DNA from: an uncultured Eubacteriales bacterium | GTDB taxonomy: Bacteria > Bacillota > Clostridia > Oscillospirales > CAG-272 | NCBI GenBank assembly: GCA_900546315.1 | Contig: URCP01000036.1 | Coordinates: 1 to 24,465 of the forward strand | DNA length: 24,465 nt | Direction of reading: 5' to 3' | Shown: positions 1 to 7,485 of the stretch, in pieces | Layout: every line of letters starts with the position of its first letter | Position numbering within the stretch: the first letter of the stretch is position 1 | The notes under the pieces: generated by a model | Databases searched by the model: none | The model's input: only the letters and a program-made list of their open reading frames with translations | Told to the model about the DNA's origin: nothing | Translations under genes and position numbers: made by a program

Positions 1-146
1 GTACGGCTCGGTCGGGCGCTCCTCCCAGTAGAGCGCGTAATACTCGCGGGTCTTGCCGATTTCAGTCATTGTTCCGTTATTTTGCACAAACATTCGCCAT
101 CCGTCGCGGTATTCCGGATAGACCGTCGTCAGGAGCTCGGGGTGGG
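1..146 (-). repeat. Near-identical copy of 1809-1954 (lipoprotein C-terminal module)
   Basis: By eye, these 146 bases differ from 1809-1954 only at position 78 (T here, C at 1886). Differences become frequent just beyond 147. The rest of the two genes is much more diverged. The pattern suggests recent gene conversion or strong conservation at the DNA level; the copy continues past the window start. Confidence 0.85.
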
Positions 147-1347
147 TGAAAGTGACCGTCACTTCGGTCGGGGCGGTGGGGTAGAGGTAGAGGACGGGTT
201 TTTCGATTGCGCCGATCAGGACGTTATCAATCCGTCCGGATTCTCCTGTCGACGGAATGTAGTAGAACTCCACGCAATTCGTTGAATATCCGGGCGCGGG
301 ATCCGGCTTTCTGACGCCTTCTATTGTTACGCAGTAGAAATCTTCGTCAAACTGTACAGTCGATGTTTTCGCGCTGCCTGTCTCGTCGGTGTCCGCGGGG
401 TCGTACGCCATAATCATATCGTTTCCATATCCGGACTGATAGCCAATAACGAATGCCTCGTCATCCGGCACGAATTCTCCGTAGTCAGCGACTGTATTTC
501 CGTCAATATCGACAAGGTACATATGCCCGTCTTTTTGCACAAATACTTTGTCCTTCGCGACGTACCAAACCTTGTCGTAGCCGTCATGCTCGGATTCAAT
601 CGCGCCGTCGGGCTGCTTGCGGACCTTGAAGGACGTGCGCTCGCCGATGATTATTTGCCCATCTTCGAGCGGACCTATCAGGTTGCGGCTGTCCTCCGGC
701 GTCACTTTTGTCAGGTTCTCGCTGTACGCGTTTGTCCAGTGGTAATAGTTATCGCCGTCGAGCAGCCAGCCGTTCTTTATCGAAAAGCCACTCGGGCTCG
801 AGAGCAATACCTTGTCGTGTTTGTCTACTATGACCGATTCGCACTCATATCTGTCGTAAATATAGTATAAATAGTCGTAATATTCACCTGACGCAAGCAG
901 GTTCGCGGGAGTTGAAGTCGCCTTTCCGTCCACATCCATCGAGACGTTGTACATCACGCGCGACTTCGAGAAAACCTGGAAGCCGTGCCATCGCTCCTTC
1001 GCCCAGACATACTCCTGCACCGGAAGGTCGGAGACAAACTCAGCGTCTCCGTCGTAGATCGAAATGTGATCGTCATATTGCACAAGTACGGTCTTTTCGC
1101 CTCTGCATATGACGGCGCCGCCTTTGTACTCCTCTCTCGCTTCGGGGGACGTCGTTTCATCGTTGGTTTTATCGTCGGCAGTCGTGTCCGCTGTGGTCGT
1201 CTCGTTGTCCGCTGTTGTCCCGGTGTCGGTTTCGATGGATGACATATCATCCGTCCCGGTGGTCGAATCCTCCGGCTGGACGGTCGGAAGCAGTCCGCAG
1301 CCGGTCATTAACAACAATATTATCATTGCCGCGATGATCTTTTTCAT
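1..1347 (-). CDS. Secreted lipoprotein, paralogue of the next gene; C-terminus outside window
   Basis: The frame is open from an ATG at 1347 to the window edge, giving 449 codons with no stop. The start is preceded by AAAGGAG. The product opens with MKK, a hydrophobic stretch and a lipobox (LMTGC), so it should be processed by signal peptidase II and anchored outside the membrane. An acidic, Thr-rich linker (about residues 25-75) follows, then a repetitive mid-region with three (F/L)VQ-X-D motifs that could be beta-propeller-like, then the start of a conserved C-terminal module with KPVLYLYP, YPEYRDGW and YYALYWEERP. I have a memory of this module from other Firmicute secreted proteins but cannot name a family. 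It is closely related to the upstream 1473-3191 gene. The function is unknown. The missing C-terminus is due to the window edge, not a mutation. Confidence 0.85.
   Translation of the reverse strand, partial: MKKIIAAMIILLLMTGCGLLPTVQPEDSTTGTDDMSSIETDTGTTADNETTTADTTADDKTNDETTSPEAREEYKGGAVICRGEKTVLVQYDDHISIYDGDAEFVSDLPVQEYVWAKERWHGFQVFSKSRVMYNVSMDVDGKATSTPANLLASGEYYDYLYYIYDRYECESVIVDKHDKVLLSSPSGFSIKNGWLLDGDNYYHWTNAYSENLTKVTPEDSRNLIGPLEDGQIIIGERTSFKVRKQPDGAIESEHDGYDKVWYVAKDKVFVQKDGHMYLVDIDGNTVADYGEFVPDDEAFVIGYQSGYGNDMIMAYDPADTDETGSAKTSTVQFDEDFYCVTIEGVRKPDPAPGYSTNCVEFYYIPSTGESGRIDNVLIGAIEKPVLYLYPTAPTEVTVTFTHPELLTTVYPEYRDGWRMFVQNNGTMTEIGKTREYYALYWEERPTEPY
75..89 (+). repeat. CGTCATTTTGCACAA-type motif, copy 1
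   Basis: One mismatch to the consensus. It lies in the lipoprotein gene, where the reverse strand reads as the FVQN residues. It is homologous to the copy at 1883-1897 through gene duplication, so it does not count as an independent occurrence. Confidence 0.7.
528..542 (+). repeat. CGTCATTTTGCACAA-type motif, copy 2
   Basis: One mismatch. The reverse strand encodes FVQK in the lipoprotein. It corresponds to the copy at 2333-2347 in the paralogue. Confidence 0.65.
1071..1085 (+). repeat. CGTCATTTTGCACAA-type motif, copy 3
   Basis: One mismatch (A at position 7). The reverse strand encodes LVQY in the lipoprotein. It corresponds to the copy at 2873-2887. Confidence 0.65.
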
Positions 1348-1410
1348 TGTATATGTCTCCTTTCACGTAATTTCTGATGCTCACTGACGGAATTGTGTTT
1401 CTTCCTTATA

Positions 1411-1438
1411 TGAGACGCGAAAAAGCGTGAAAAGTTCC
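1411..1438 (-). promoter_or_regulatory. ECF-sigma-type promoter for the 1347-1 lipoprotein
   Basis: On the minus strand, GGAAC (1438-1434), a 17-base spacer and GTCTCA (1416-1411). The same two boxes with the same 17-base spacing precede the paralogous gene at 3254-3227. The layout matches promoters of the extracytoplasmic-function sigma class (GGAACTT-N15-GTCTAA type in Escherichia coli RpoE). Transcription would start near 1404, leaving a leader of about 57 bases. The rest of the 125-base gap shows no other clear signal. Confidence 0.5.
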
Positions 1439-1472
1439 GGTTTTTCGGAAATAAAGGCGGATTTCGTGATTA

Positions 1473-3191
1473 TCAGTGAACCCGTCCGCCCCACTCGACC
1501 GCGGCAAAGCCAATTCTCTGGAATGTCGGGAGTTTCTGCTCCGGGAGGTCCGGGTCGGAGTCCACTTTCTTTATGTGCATCGCGACGCGCAGGAGCGAGT
1601 CCGGCGCGGGAGATATCTGTAATTTATTCGCGTATTCGCGGCTTTCGGTCGTCTCGAACGCGACGAGATTTCTGCCGTTTTTCTCGAGTACCGGGAGCCA
1701 GTACATTATGAATTCGTTCGCCTCGCGGTCGGTCAGACCGAGCTCGGACAGCTTCTCCTCGAGGAACTCAGGATAATTTTTGTCCACATAGAAGTCCTCC
1801 GTGAACTCGTACGGCTCGGTCGGGCGCTCCTCCCAGTAGAGCGCGTAATACTCGCGGGTCTTGCCGATTTCAGTCATTGTTCCGTCATTTTGCACAAACA
1901 TTCGCCATCCGTCGCGGTATTCCGGATAGACCGTCGTCAGGAGCTCGGGGTGGGCGAAAGTTACAGTTACCTCGGTCGGAGTGGTGGGGTAGAGGTAGAG
2001 GACGGGTTTCTCAAACGCGCCGATTACCACGTTGTCAATGCGACCAGATTCTCCGGTGTCGGGAATATAGTAATATTCAACACCCATACCATACTGTTCA
2101 GGTGGCATTTCCGGCGTTCTGACGTTATCGAAAGTTACATAATAATATTCTCCGTCAAACGTTATCCGGTCCAACACGCTGTTTCCGTTTTCGTCAGTCT
2201 CGTCAGACGGGACAAGCGCTGTACCTTGACCATGACCGGACTGATAAACGACTACATCCGCTCTGTCTCCTGGCGCAAATTCGCCAAAATCAATCTCCGT
2301 TGTTCCGTCGATATTAGCAAGAAGAAGATGTCCGTCTTTTTGCACAAACACTTTATCATCCGCGACAAACCAAATCTTGTCATATCCGCCATGTTCCGAT
2401 TCGATCGCGCCGTCCGGCTGTTTGCAGATCTTGAACGATGTGTCCTCACCGACGATTATTCGTCCGTCTTCGAGCGGGCTTATGCGACCGTAACATTTAT
2501 CCGGCGTCACTTTTGTCAGGTCTTCGCTGTACGCGCCTACCCAGTGATATGATACATCGCCGTCGATCAGCCAGCCATTCACAACCGAAAATCCATTGAA
2601 GCTCGTCAGAACAACCTCGTCGGATTTATTCAGCAAGACAGGTCTTCCCGCGTAATGCGAGAAATTAAAGAATTTATAATCGTGATATTCGCCAGATCCA
2701 TCAAGTATCGACTCTTCGCACACGCCTCTTCCGTCATTATCAACATACGCGATGTACATTTTGTACGACTTTGTGAGCAGAAGGAAATCCCAGCTGCCGT
2801 TTGTCCAGATATATTCCTCCATCGGAAGGTCAGTTTCATGCTCGCCGTCCGCGTCAATTATCGAAATGTGATCGTCAAATTGCACAAGGTTGCATTTCTC
2901 GCCCTTGCAGAGCAGCGTTCCGCCCATCAGATTTTCGGGATCGAAGACAGGTTCGGCGGTCGTTTCCTCGGATGTTGTCTCCGGAATTGTCGTTTCGGTC
3001 ACTTCTTCGGTCGTTTCTTCAGTTGTCGTTGCCGGTTCGGTTGTGGTTTCCGGCTCCGTTTCCTCGGTTTCGGTTATTTCGATGGACGAGGTGTCATCCG
3101 TTCCGGGGATGTCATCCGGCGTCCCGGACGGGTTCGCGCCGCAGGAGGTCAGGAGGGAAGCTATCAGGATGAGCAGTATCAGTTTTTTCAT
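1473..3191 (-). CDS. Secreted lipoprotein with Thr/Glu-rich linker and KPVLYLYP C-terminal module
   Basis: The product has 572 residues from an ATG at 3191, chosen because AAAGGA sits 7 bases upstream and MKK plus a hydrophobic core and lipobox (LLTSC) follow at once. An upstream in-frame ATG at 3224 adds 11 polar residues and has no such site. A Thr/Glu-rich low-complexity linker (about residues 25-90) precedes a domain with repeated short strands and (F/L)VQ-X-D motifs. The C-terminal module (about residues 400-572) starts at KPVLYLYP and contains YRDGWRMFV, YYALYWEERP and a final FAAVEWGGRVH. It probably acts on the outer face of the membrane. I recognise no catalytic motif, so the function is open. 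It lies upstream of a paralogue in the same orientation, each with its own promoter. Confidence 0.88.
   Translation of the reverse strand: MKKLILLILIASLLTSCGANPSGTPDDIPGTDDTSSIEITETEETEPETTTEPATTTEETTEEVTETTIPETTSEETTAEPVFDPENLMGGTLLCKGEKCNLVQFDDHISIIDADGEHETDLPMEEYIWTNGSWDFLLLTKSYKMYIAYVDNDGRGVCEESILDGSGEYHDYKFFNFSHYAGRPVLLNKSDEVVLTSFNGFSVVNGWLIDGDVSYHWVGAYSEDLTKVTPDKCYGRISPLEDGRIIVGEDTSFKICKQPDGAIESEHGGYDKIWFVADDKVFVQKDGHLLLANIDGTTEIDFGEFAPGDRADVVVYQSGHGQGTALVPSDETDENGNSVLDRITFDGEYYYVTFDNVRTPEMPPEQYGMGVEYYYIPDTGESGRIDNVVIGAFEKPVLYLYPTTPTEVTVTFAHPELLTTVYPEYRDGWRMFVQNDGTMTEIGKTREYYALYWEERPTEPYEFTEDFYVDKNYPEFLEEKLSELGLTDREANEFIMYWLPVLEKNGRNLVAFETTESREYANKLQISPAPDSLLRVAMHIKKVDSDPDLPEQKLPTFQRIGFAAVEWGGRVH
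1809..1954 (-). repeat. Near-identical copy of 1-146
   Basis: Aligned by eye at an offset of 1808 bases, with one difference in 146 bases, then an abrupt rise in differences. It codes for the part of the C-terminal module around YPEYRDGW and YYALYWEERP. Confidence 0.85.
1883..1897 (+). repeat. CGTCATTTTGCACAA-type motif, copy 4 (exact)
   Basis: Exact match to the consensus. The reverse strand encodes the FVQND residues of the lipoprotein C-terminal module. Confidence 0.7.
2333..2347 (+). repeat. CGTCATTTTGCACAA-type motif, copy 5
   Basis: One mismatch. The reverse strand encodes FVQKD. It is paralogous to copy 2. Confidence 0.65.
2873..2887 (+). repeat. CGTCATTTTGCACAA-type motif, copy 6
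   Basis: Two mismatches. The reverse strand encodes LVQFD. It is paralogous to copy 3 and differs from it inside the variable middle of the motif. Confidence 0.6.
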
Positions 3192-3226
3192 GTTCGTGTC
3201 CTTTCGCGCGTTATTTGTCTGCAATA

Positions 3227-3254
3227 TTAGACGCGGGCGCGTGCGAAATGTTCC
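3227..3254 (-). promoter_or_regulatory. ECF-sigma-type promoter for the 3191-1473 lipoprotein
   Basis: On the minus strand, GGAAC (3254-3250), a 17-base spacer and GTCTAA (3232-3227). The predicted start of transcription, near 3220, leaves a leader of about 28 bases before the ribosome binding site and ATG. It shares box sequence and spacing with the downstream paralogue's promoter, so the two genes may answer to one alternative sigma factor. No sigma gene is in the window. Confidence 0.55.
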
Positions 3255-3282
3255 ACTTTTCCCGAAATGAAAATTATTTTCA

Positions 3283-3305
3283 GAAAAACCTGCCCGGAGG
3301 CAGGT
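3283..3305 (-). terminator. Rho-independent terminator after the YesL-like gene
   Basis: On the minus strand, ACCTGCC, a 4-base loop and GGCAGGT, followed directly by a T-run. It starts 6 bases past the YesL-like stop codon and closes the proC operon. Confidence 0.8.
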
Positions 3306-3310
3306 CTCTT

Positions 3311-4294
3311 TCAGCCGAGATCATGGAAAATCGGCTCTTCCTCGGGCTCAGGCTCGGGGTCGGTATAGTACGGGTCAATCATGATCTCCTTGATCTTCGG
3401 CCAAGCCGCGTAGCACGCCATAAAAGTGCAATCCGCGAACAAAAGTACAAACGGGATGATAATTCCAAGCGGCAGGTAAAGCAGCATAATAGTGTAGGTC
3501 AGTCCGACCATCACGGCAATGCCGAGCGTCGCCATGAAATTCCGTTTGAACCCGACAAGCGAGAATATAAGCGCATTTTTCAGTATCTTGAAGATCGACA
3601 GGTCAAACGTGATCATTACAAGATAGATGTAGAATCGCATCCAGAACCACAGAGCCGCCAGCAGAATAGCCGCGTAGAACATGAAATTCATCATGCCGCT
3701 GACTCCCGTATTATAGTAGAAAAATACAATGTCGTAGCAGACCAAAAGTGAAACCACCACGTCAATGATACCCATGATCAGCCCCTGTTTCAAGTTGCGC
3801 TTGATCGCGTACCAGAAGTCGTCCCACATGAAAATTGGCTCGCCCTTGATCATATTCCGGATGATGTAAGTCGTTCCGACGTTCACAAAGCCGAACGTGA
3901 ACAGCACCAGCGCCGAAAGACCATACATTATGTAAGTCCAAGTCGTCGGGTAACCAACCTCCGCCTGCACGCCGAAAATGCCGTAGAGCGCGGCGGTCAC
4001 AGGCGATTTCGACTCGAGCCAGAGCGCGCGGATCGCCGGGAACAGCTTGTATGCCGGCGCGAACGAGTCACGGTCGAGATTTCCGCTGAACGCCAGCATC
4101 GCGAACAGAATCGGGAAATTTCCGAATATGTAATACATATTGACAGTGACCAGACGTGTGAATTTATTCCCAAAGTATTTGAAGAAATTTTTCAGATTCT
4201 TCGGTCCTTCCGGCTCCTTTTTCACGCCCTTGCCATCCTTGTTGAAGTCAAAGAGTTTTATTTCTTTACCGAATATTTTCAATTTGTTTATCAT
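3311..4294 (-). CDS. YesL/DUF624-family integral membrane protein
   Basis: The product has 327 residues. A charged cytoplasmic N-terminus with two Lys/Glu-rich stretches (residues 1-40) is followed by FFKYFGNKFTRLVTVN, the sequence style that opens DUF624 (YesL) proteins. About five or six hydrophobic helices follow, including pairs near residues 50-70, 125-150, 180-205, 210-235 and 255-290. The C-terminus is short, acidic and Pro/Glu-rich. YesL relatives often sit in carbohydrate-uptake loci, but their molecular role is not established. Here the gene is last in a minus-strand run after proC and a SpoIIM-like gene (31-base gap). AAAGGAAAGG abuts the ATG at 4294. The family call is fairly sure; the role is unknown. 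Confidence 0.8.
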   Translation of the reverse strand: MINKLKIFGKEIKLFDFNKDGKGVKKEPEGPKNLKNFFKYFGNKFTRLVTVNMYYIFGNFPILFAMLAFSGNLDRDSFAPAYKLFPAIRALWLESKSPVTAALYGIFGVQAEVGYPTTWTYIMYGLSALVLFTFGFVNVGTTYIIRNMIKGEPIFMWDDFWYAIKRNLKQGLIMGIIDVVVSLLVCYDIVFFYYNTGVSGMMNFMFYAAILLAALWFWMRFYIYLVMITFDLSIFKILKNALIFSLVGFKRNFMATLGIAVMVGLTYTIMLLYLPLGIIIPFVLLFADCTFMACYAAWPKIKEIMIDPYYTDPEPEPEEEPIFHDLG

Positions 4295-4325
4295 CCTTTC
4301 CTTTATTCGTCATTCTGACTGCTTG

Positions 4326-4970
4326 TCAGATGTAAATGTAAATGAGAAACAGCATCAAACAGACGTCCGCGGCGGTCAGAGCGCAGAGCTTCAGGAAAAC
4401 GAGCAGGTAGTCGCGCGTCTCGCGGCTCCTGATTTCCGGTTTTCTCCGAGGGAAATAGAACGCGAACGCCCGCGCCGCGCCTATCGCCATCAGCGTCGAG
4501 ACAGCGAAATATCCGCCGAGGTAACATATCGCGTCCGCCAGCAATCCAGTTTTCGATGTGAATTCGAGCATTGAGAACGCGAATCCGAACAGCAATCCGC
4601 GGTACAGCAGCATTCCGCCGCTGATAAATCCCGTGAAAACCGTGAATCCGCCAAAAAATATCACTCCGAGTGGCAATATTTCACGAAACACGCACTTAGT
4701 GACAACTAGAAGCACGTCCCACGGCGTCGCACAGCCCGAAAACATCGCGGTGAAATACCGCTCGAGCAGACTGTCGTACAGCGTGTTCTTCTCGAGTCCA
4801 GGCATCCTGTAGAGCGCGCAGCCTACGAATCCGCCGAAGCAGAGAAGCGCCGTCGCCGCCAGCATCAGGATCCGCAGATCGGAATTGCTGAGACGATTTC
4901 GTTCGTCATTTTCACTAAATAGCGTATAATCCGCCGATAATCTTCCTTTAATATATTTGTTTTCCCGCAT
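4326..4970 (-). CDS. SpoIIM-like multispanning membrane protein
   Basis: The product has 214 residues, the same length as Bacillus subtilis SpoIIM. It has a polar N-terminus, a first membrane segment near residues 33-52, a soluble stretch, then four or five hydrophobic segments rich in Gly, Phe and Leu, including GVIFFGGFTVFTGFISGGML and LLYRGLLFGFAF. The layout and the Gly-rich mid-helices resemble SpoIIM (DUF95), part of the membrane complex that remodels peptidoglycan during engulfment. I see the resemblance in topology and length rather than in a diagnostic motif. GGAG lies 7 bases before the ATG. The gene sits between proC (58-base gap) and the YesL-like gene, probably co-transcribed. 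It could be another DUF95-type or unrelated membrane protein. Confidence 0.55.
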   Translation of the reverse strand: MRENKYIKGRLSADYTLFSENDERNRLSNSDLRILMLAATALLCFGGFVGCALYRMPGLEKNTLYDSLLERYFTAMFSGCATPWDVLLVVTKCVFREILPLGVIFFGGFTVFTGFISGGMLLYRGLLFGFAFSMLEFTSKTGLLADAICYLGGYFAVSTLMAIGAARAFAFYFPRRKPEIRSRETRDYLLVFLKLCALTAADVCLMLFLIYIYI

Positions 4971-5028
4971 TTCTTCGCTCCGTGAATAAAGTTTTGGTAC
5001 ATTTTATTCGTGGGGGCGGGGGAGTATG

Positions 5029-5862
5029 TCACTTTTCCGCGGCTTCCTTCGCCATTTCGGCGGCGCGGCGGGTGCAGGCGCGCATCGCCTCATCAATTGT
5101 TTCGGCTGTTCCCGCTTTGTAGAATACATTCATCGCCTGTTCTGTCGTTCCATGCGGGGATGTCACCGCGCGGATCAGCTCCGCGGGGGTTTTGCCCGAG
5201 CGCATCAGCATTTCAGCCGAACCTATCGCGGTCTTACAGATCGCCTCAAGCAGATTTTCGCAATGTAATCCCTGCGCTTCCGCCGACTTCATCATCGCGT
5301 CGATAAAATAATAGAAATACGCGGGCGAGCTTCCGTTCACGCTCGTGACAGCGTCGATCTGGTCCTCTTCCAAGCGGAGAACCATGCCGGACGCCTCAAA
5401 AATTCCGCATATTTTCTCGTAATCGGCGTCTTCTACAAGATTATTTCGCGCAACGGCGCTCACACCGAGCCCGATCTGTAACGGCGTATTCGGCATCACT
5501 CGGACTACCGGAACCTTCCGCCCGAGCTTCGCGCAGATGATATCGCTCGATATTCCGGCGCAGATCGAGATGAAAACCTTGCCGGTCATGTCGATTTCCG
5601 CAATGTCCGAAATAAGATCGGGGATGTTCTGCGGCTTGACCGCAAGTAGTATGTAATCGCCCTTTTCTACGGCTTCCGCCGCGGTTTTCGCGATATGTGC
5701 GCCGTATTTCGCGAATTTCTCGGCTTTTTCCGGCGTGCGGTTGCAGAGAACCAGCGAATCTCCGGTTATCCCGGTCGCTCCGTCGGACGACAATATGCCG
5801 CCAATTATCGCGCTTGCCATGTTGCCGACGCCTATCACCGCGAGGGTCGTTTTTTTGCTCAT
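5029..5862 (-). CDS. proC: Pyrroline-5-carboxylate reductase
   Basis: This is the last step of proline synthesis: NAD(P)H-dependent reduction of 1-pyrroline-5-carboxylate to proline in the cytoplasm. The product has 277 residues, the usual family length. It begins with the Rossmann motif VIGVGNMASAIIGG, then ILLAVKPQ, VRVMPNTPLQIGLG, and the C-terminal dimer/active-site block with VNGSSPAYFYYFIDAM and VTSPHGTTEQAM (the family usually has SP-X-GTT). The start at 5862 was chosen because AAAGGGCG lies just upstream and the Rossmann strand follows within ten residues; an in-frame ATG at 5925 would add 21 unrelated residues. It is first in a three-gene minus-strand operon with its own predicted promoter at 5925-5897. 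Confidence 0.95.
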   Translation of the reverse strand: MSKKTTLAVIGVGNMASAIIGGILSSDGATGITGDSLVLCNRTPEKAEKFAKYGAHIAKTAAEAVEKGDYILLAVKPQNIPDLISDIAEIDMTGKVFISICAGISSDIICAKLGRKVPVVRVMPNTPLQIGLGVSAVARNNLVEDADYEKICGIFEASGMVLRLEEDQIDAVTSVNGSSPAYFYYFIDAMMKSAEAQGLHCENLLEAICKTAIGSAEMLMRSGKTPAELIRAVTSPHGTTEQAMNVFYKAGTAETIDEAMRACTRRAAEMAKEAAEK

Positions 5863-5896
5863 TTCTGATCGCCCTTTCATAGCTTTTATACAGAAT

Positions 5897-5925
5897 ATTT
5901 TAGCATATTTCCGCGCTTTTTGCAA
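5897..5925 (-). promoter_or_regulatory. Sigma-A promoter for proC
   Basis: On the minus strand, TTGCAA (5925-5920), a 17-base spacer and TAAAAT (5902-5897) with an extended-10 TG (TGCTAAAAT). The leader to the ATG is short. The 330-base gap 5863-6192 holds this promoter and the divergent one at 6089-6117, with AT-rich sequence between them; I see no small gene or riboswitch there. Confidence 0.65.
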
Positions 5926-5989
5926 TAGAATCGGATAATATTTTACAATATCGTTTATGAATGTTTTCTTTGCTTACGATTCAAACTTT

Positions 5990-6004
5990 CGTCATTTTAT
6001 ACAA
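5990..6004 (+). repeat. Weak CGTCATTTTGCACAA-like site between divergent promoters
   Basis: CGTCATTTTATACAA differs from the consensus only by AT in place of the central GC. It lies between the divergent proC and acetyltransferase promoters. It may be a decayed copy or a chance match. Confidence 0.3.
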
Positions 6005-6088
6005 TGATTTATTGCTTGTTATTTCGACGATGATATCAACTTCACGCGGCGAGCAATTGTTTGTTCTTACGAAAATTTCGGAAATATC

Positions 6089-6117
6089 TTGATTTTTGCG
6101 TCTTTTTGTAGTATAAT
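6089..6117 (+). promoter_or_regulatory. Sigma-A promoter for the GNAT-aroK-fucU run
   Basis: TTGATT (6089-6094), a 17-base spacer and TATAAT (6112-6117). It lies about 75 bases before the acetyltransferase ATG and is the only strong promoter I see before the three plus-strand genes 6193-7908. Confidence 0.75.
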
Positions 6118-6192
6118 ATACTGAAGGATGGTCGCGGTCATTCAGATCACCAGACGATAATTCACCCGCGGTCAGCTGTTCATATAACGCTT

Positions 6193-6777
6193 ATGAATAA
6201 AGAAAATGTCACTAAGATCTTTTCGAGGATTCCCGAGCTTGAGACCGCCAGACTGACGCTCAGAAAGCTGCGCGTTTCCGACTCGGACGATATGTTCGAC
6301 TACTCGCGGGACCCGAGAGTCACCGAATTTCTGCTTTGGGAGCCGCATAAAACGGTTCGCGAATCGCGGGATTATCTCAATTATTTACAAAAATGTTACA
6401 GAAGCGGCGAGTTTTACAATTGGGGACTCGTCGAGCGAGCGAGCGGGCGGATGATAGGGACCTGCGGCTTCACTAGTCTCGACTTCAAACACAACTCCGC
6501 GGAGGTCGGCTACGTGCTGAATTCCGCCGTCTGGGGGAAGGGTTACGCCGTCGAAGCCCTCACGCGTGTGCTCAGGTTCGCGTTCATCGACCTGAACGTC
6601 CACCGCGTCGAGGCAAAATACATCGTCGGAAACGAACGCAGTCTCCGCGTTATGGAAAAATGCGGGATGAAATTCGAGGGAATTCGCCGGGAATCGATGT
6701 TCATCAAAGGAAATTACCGCGACATCGGCTACTGCTCGATACTCGCAGACGAGTTTTTGTGCAGACTGACGAAGTGA
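6193..6777 (+). CDS. GNAT acetyltransferase, RimJ/RimL type
   Basis: The product has 194 residues. ELETARLTLRKL near the N-terminus is the standard opening of the RimJ/RimL-like acetyltransferases (Acetyltransf_3). WGKGYAVEALTRVLRFAF carries the acetyl-CoA pyrophosphate loop (Q/R-X-X-G-X-G/A variant), followed by NVHRVEAKYIVGNERSLRVMEKCGMKFEG, the strongly conserved C-terminal block. The substrate (ribosomal protein N-terminus, amino acid or antibiotic) cannot be read from the sequence. The start is set by homology: no clear Shine-Dalgarno sequence lies before the ATG, but the family core begins at about residue 13. The last codons overlap a copy of the 15-bp dispersed motif. The shikimate kinase gene starts 46 bases downstream. 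Confidence 0.9.
   Translation: MNKENVTKIFSRIPELETARLTLRKLRVSDSDDMFDYSRDPRVTEFLLWEPHKTVRESRDYLNYLQKCYRSGEFYNWGLVERASGRMIGTCGFTSLDFKHNSAEVGYVLNSAVWGKGYAVEALTRVLRFAFIDLNVHRVEAKYIVGNERSLRVMEKCGMKFEGIRRESMFIKGNYRDIGYCSILADEFLCRLTK
6757..6771 (-). repeat. CGTCATTTTGCACAA-type motif, reverse orientation
   Basis: Two mismatches. It falls in the last codons of the acetyltransferase, encoding LCRLT, a different reading frame from the lipoprotein copies. Confidence 0.55.
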
Positions 6778-6823
6778 TGCTTCAGCTTTTCGCTGATCAA
6801 ATTATATATAATAAGGAAGAAAA

Positions 6824-7441
6824 ATGAAAGACAGCGGCATTATATCGCTCGTCGGCATGACCGGCTGCGGAAAAACCAGCATCGGCAGGCGGCTCGCGGA
6901 CATTCTGGGCGCCGATTTCATCGACCTCGACGAAGAGATCGTGAAGCGGCGCGGGGAAGTGAAGCAGATCTTTGCAACCGAGGGCGAAGAAGCCTTCCGC
7001 AAAATTGAGTGCGAAGTTCTCACTGAAATTCTGAATAGTCTCAGAATTCAGGCGGATATTTCTGAAAATACGGCTTCGGAAGAGAATCCCGTGCACCCGA
7101 AGGTGCGTGTTATTCTCTCGTGCGGTGGTGGCGCGCCGACCTATCCACGCACGCGCGACCTGATCCGGAAACGCACCGTGGTCGTCTGGATCCGCCGTCC
7201 GCTTTCGTCAATTTCACCAGACAGCCCGCTCCTCGAGCGCCCGCCTGTCAACGGCAGCCTCAAAAATTACCGGCAGATTCTCGGCAAACGATTCCCGATT
7301 TATCGGCATATCGCCGATCACACCTTTTGGAATACCTATCCGAACAGGACCGCTAACGCTATCGCGGACGCGCTCCGCTCAGGCAAGACGCAGAAAAAGC
7401 CGGATAAAAAGGCGAATAAAACCGCGGCTGCCAAGGCATAA
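6824..7441 (+). CDS. aroK: Shikimate kinase
   Basis: It phosphorylates shikimate with ATP on the way to chorismate. Visible motifs are the Walker A loop GMTGCGKTS (residues 11-19), the shikimate/Mg site IDLDEEI (Asp34, Asp36), a Gly-rich SCGGGAP loop and the lid ERPPVNGSLKNY. At 205 residues it is longer than the usual 165-175. The extra length is an insertion near residues 67-90, just before the strand leading to SCGGGAP, and a Lys/Ala-rich tail after about residue 183. AAGGAAG stands 4 bases before the ATG. No other aromatic-pathway gene is nearby. It probably shares the transcript starting at 6089. Confidence 0.93.
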   Translation: MKDSGIISLVGMTGCGKTSIGRRLADILGADFIDLDEEIVKRRGEVKQIFATEGEEAFRKIECEVLTEILNSLRIQADISENTASEENPVHPKVRVILSCGGGAPTYPRTRDLIRKRTVVVWIRRPLSSISPDSPLLERPPVNGSLKNYRQILGKRFPIYRHIADHTFWNTYPNRTANAIADALRSGKTQKKPDKKANKTAAAKA

Positions 7442-7485
7442 TTGTTGCTTTAATACAAATTTATCACGTGAGAGAGGTTAATACT

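Noticed and set aside
75..2887. Explaining the TTGCACAA sites purely as a VQ-X-D protein repeat
   Set aside because: This could hold within the two lipoproteins, but copies in the GNAT, DUF3794, QueG-like and manA genes are in other frames or orientations and one is intergenic.
4314..4330. TCTGAC/GTCAGA hairpin between the YesL-like and SpoIIM-like genes
   Set aside because: Six base pairs with no T-run and within a tight operon; not credible as a terminator.
5863..6192. Small RNA or short gene in the 330-base divergent gap
   Set aside because: Two divergent promoters account for the structured parts; the remainder is AT-rich with no ribosome site followed by a plausible frame.
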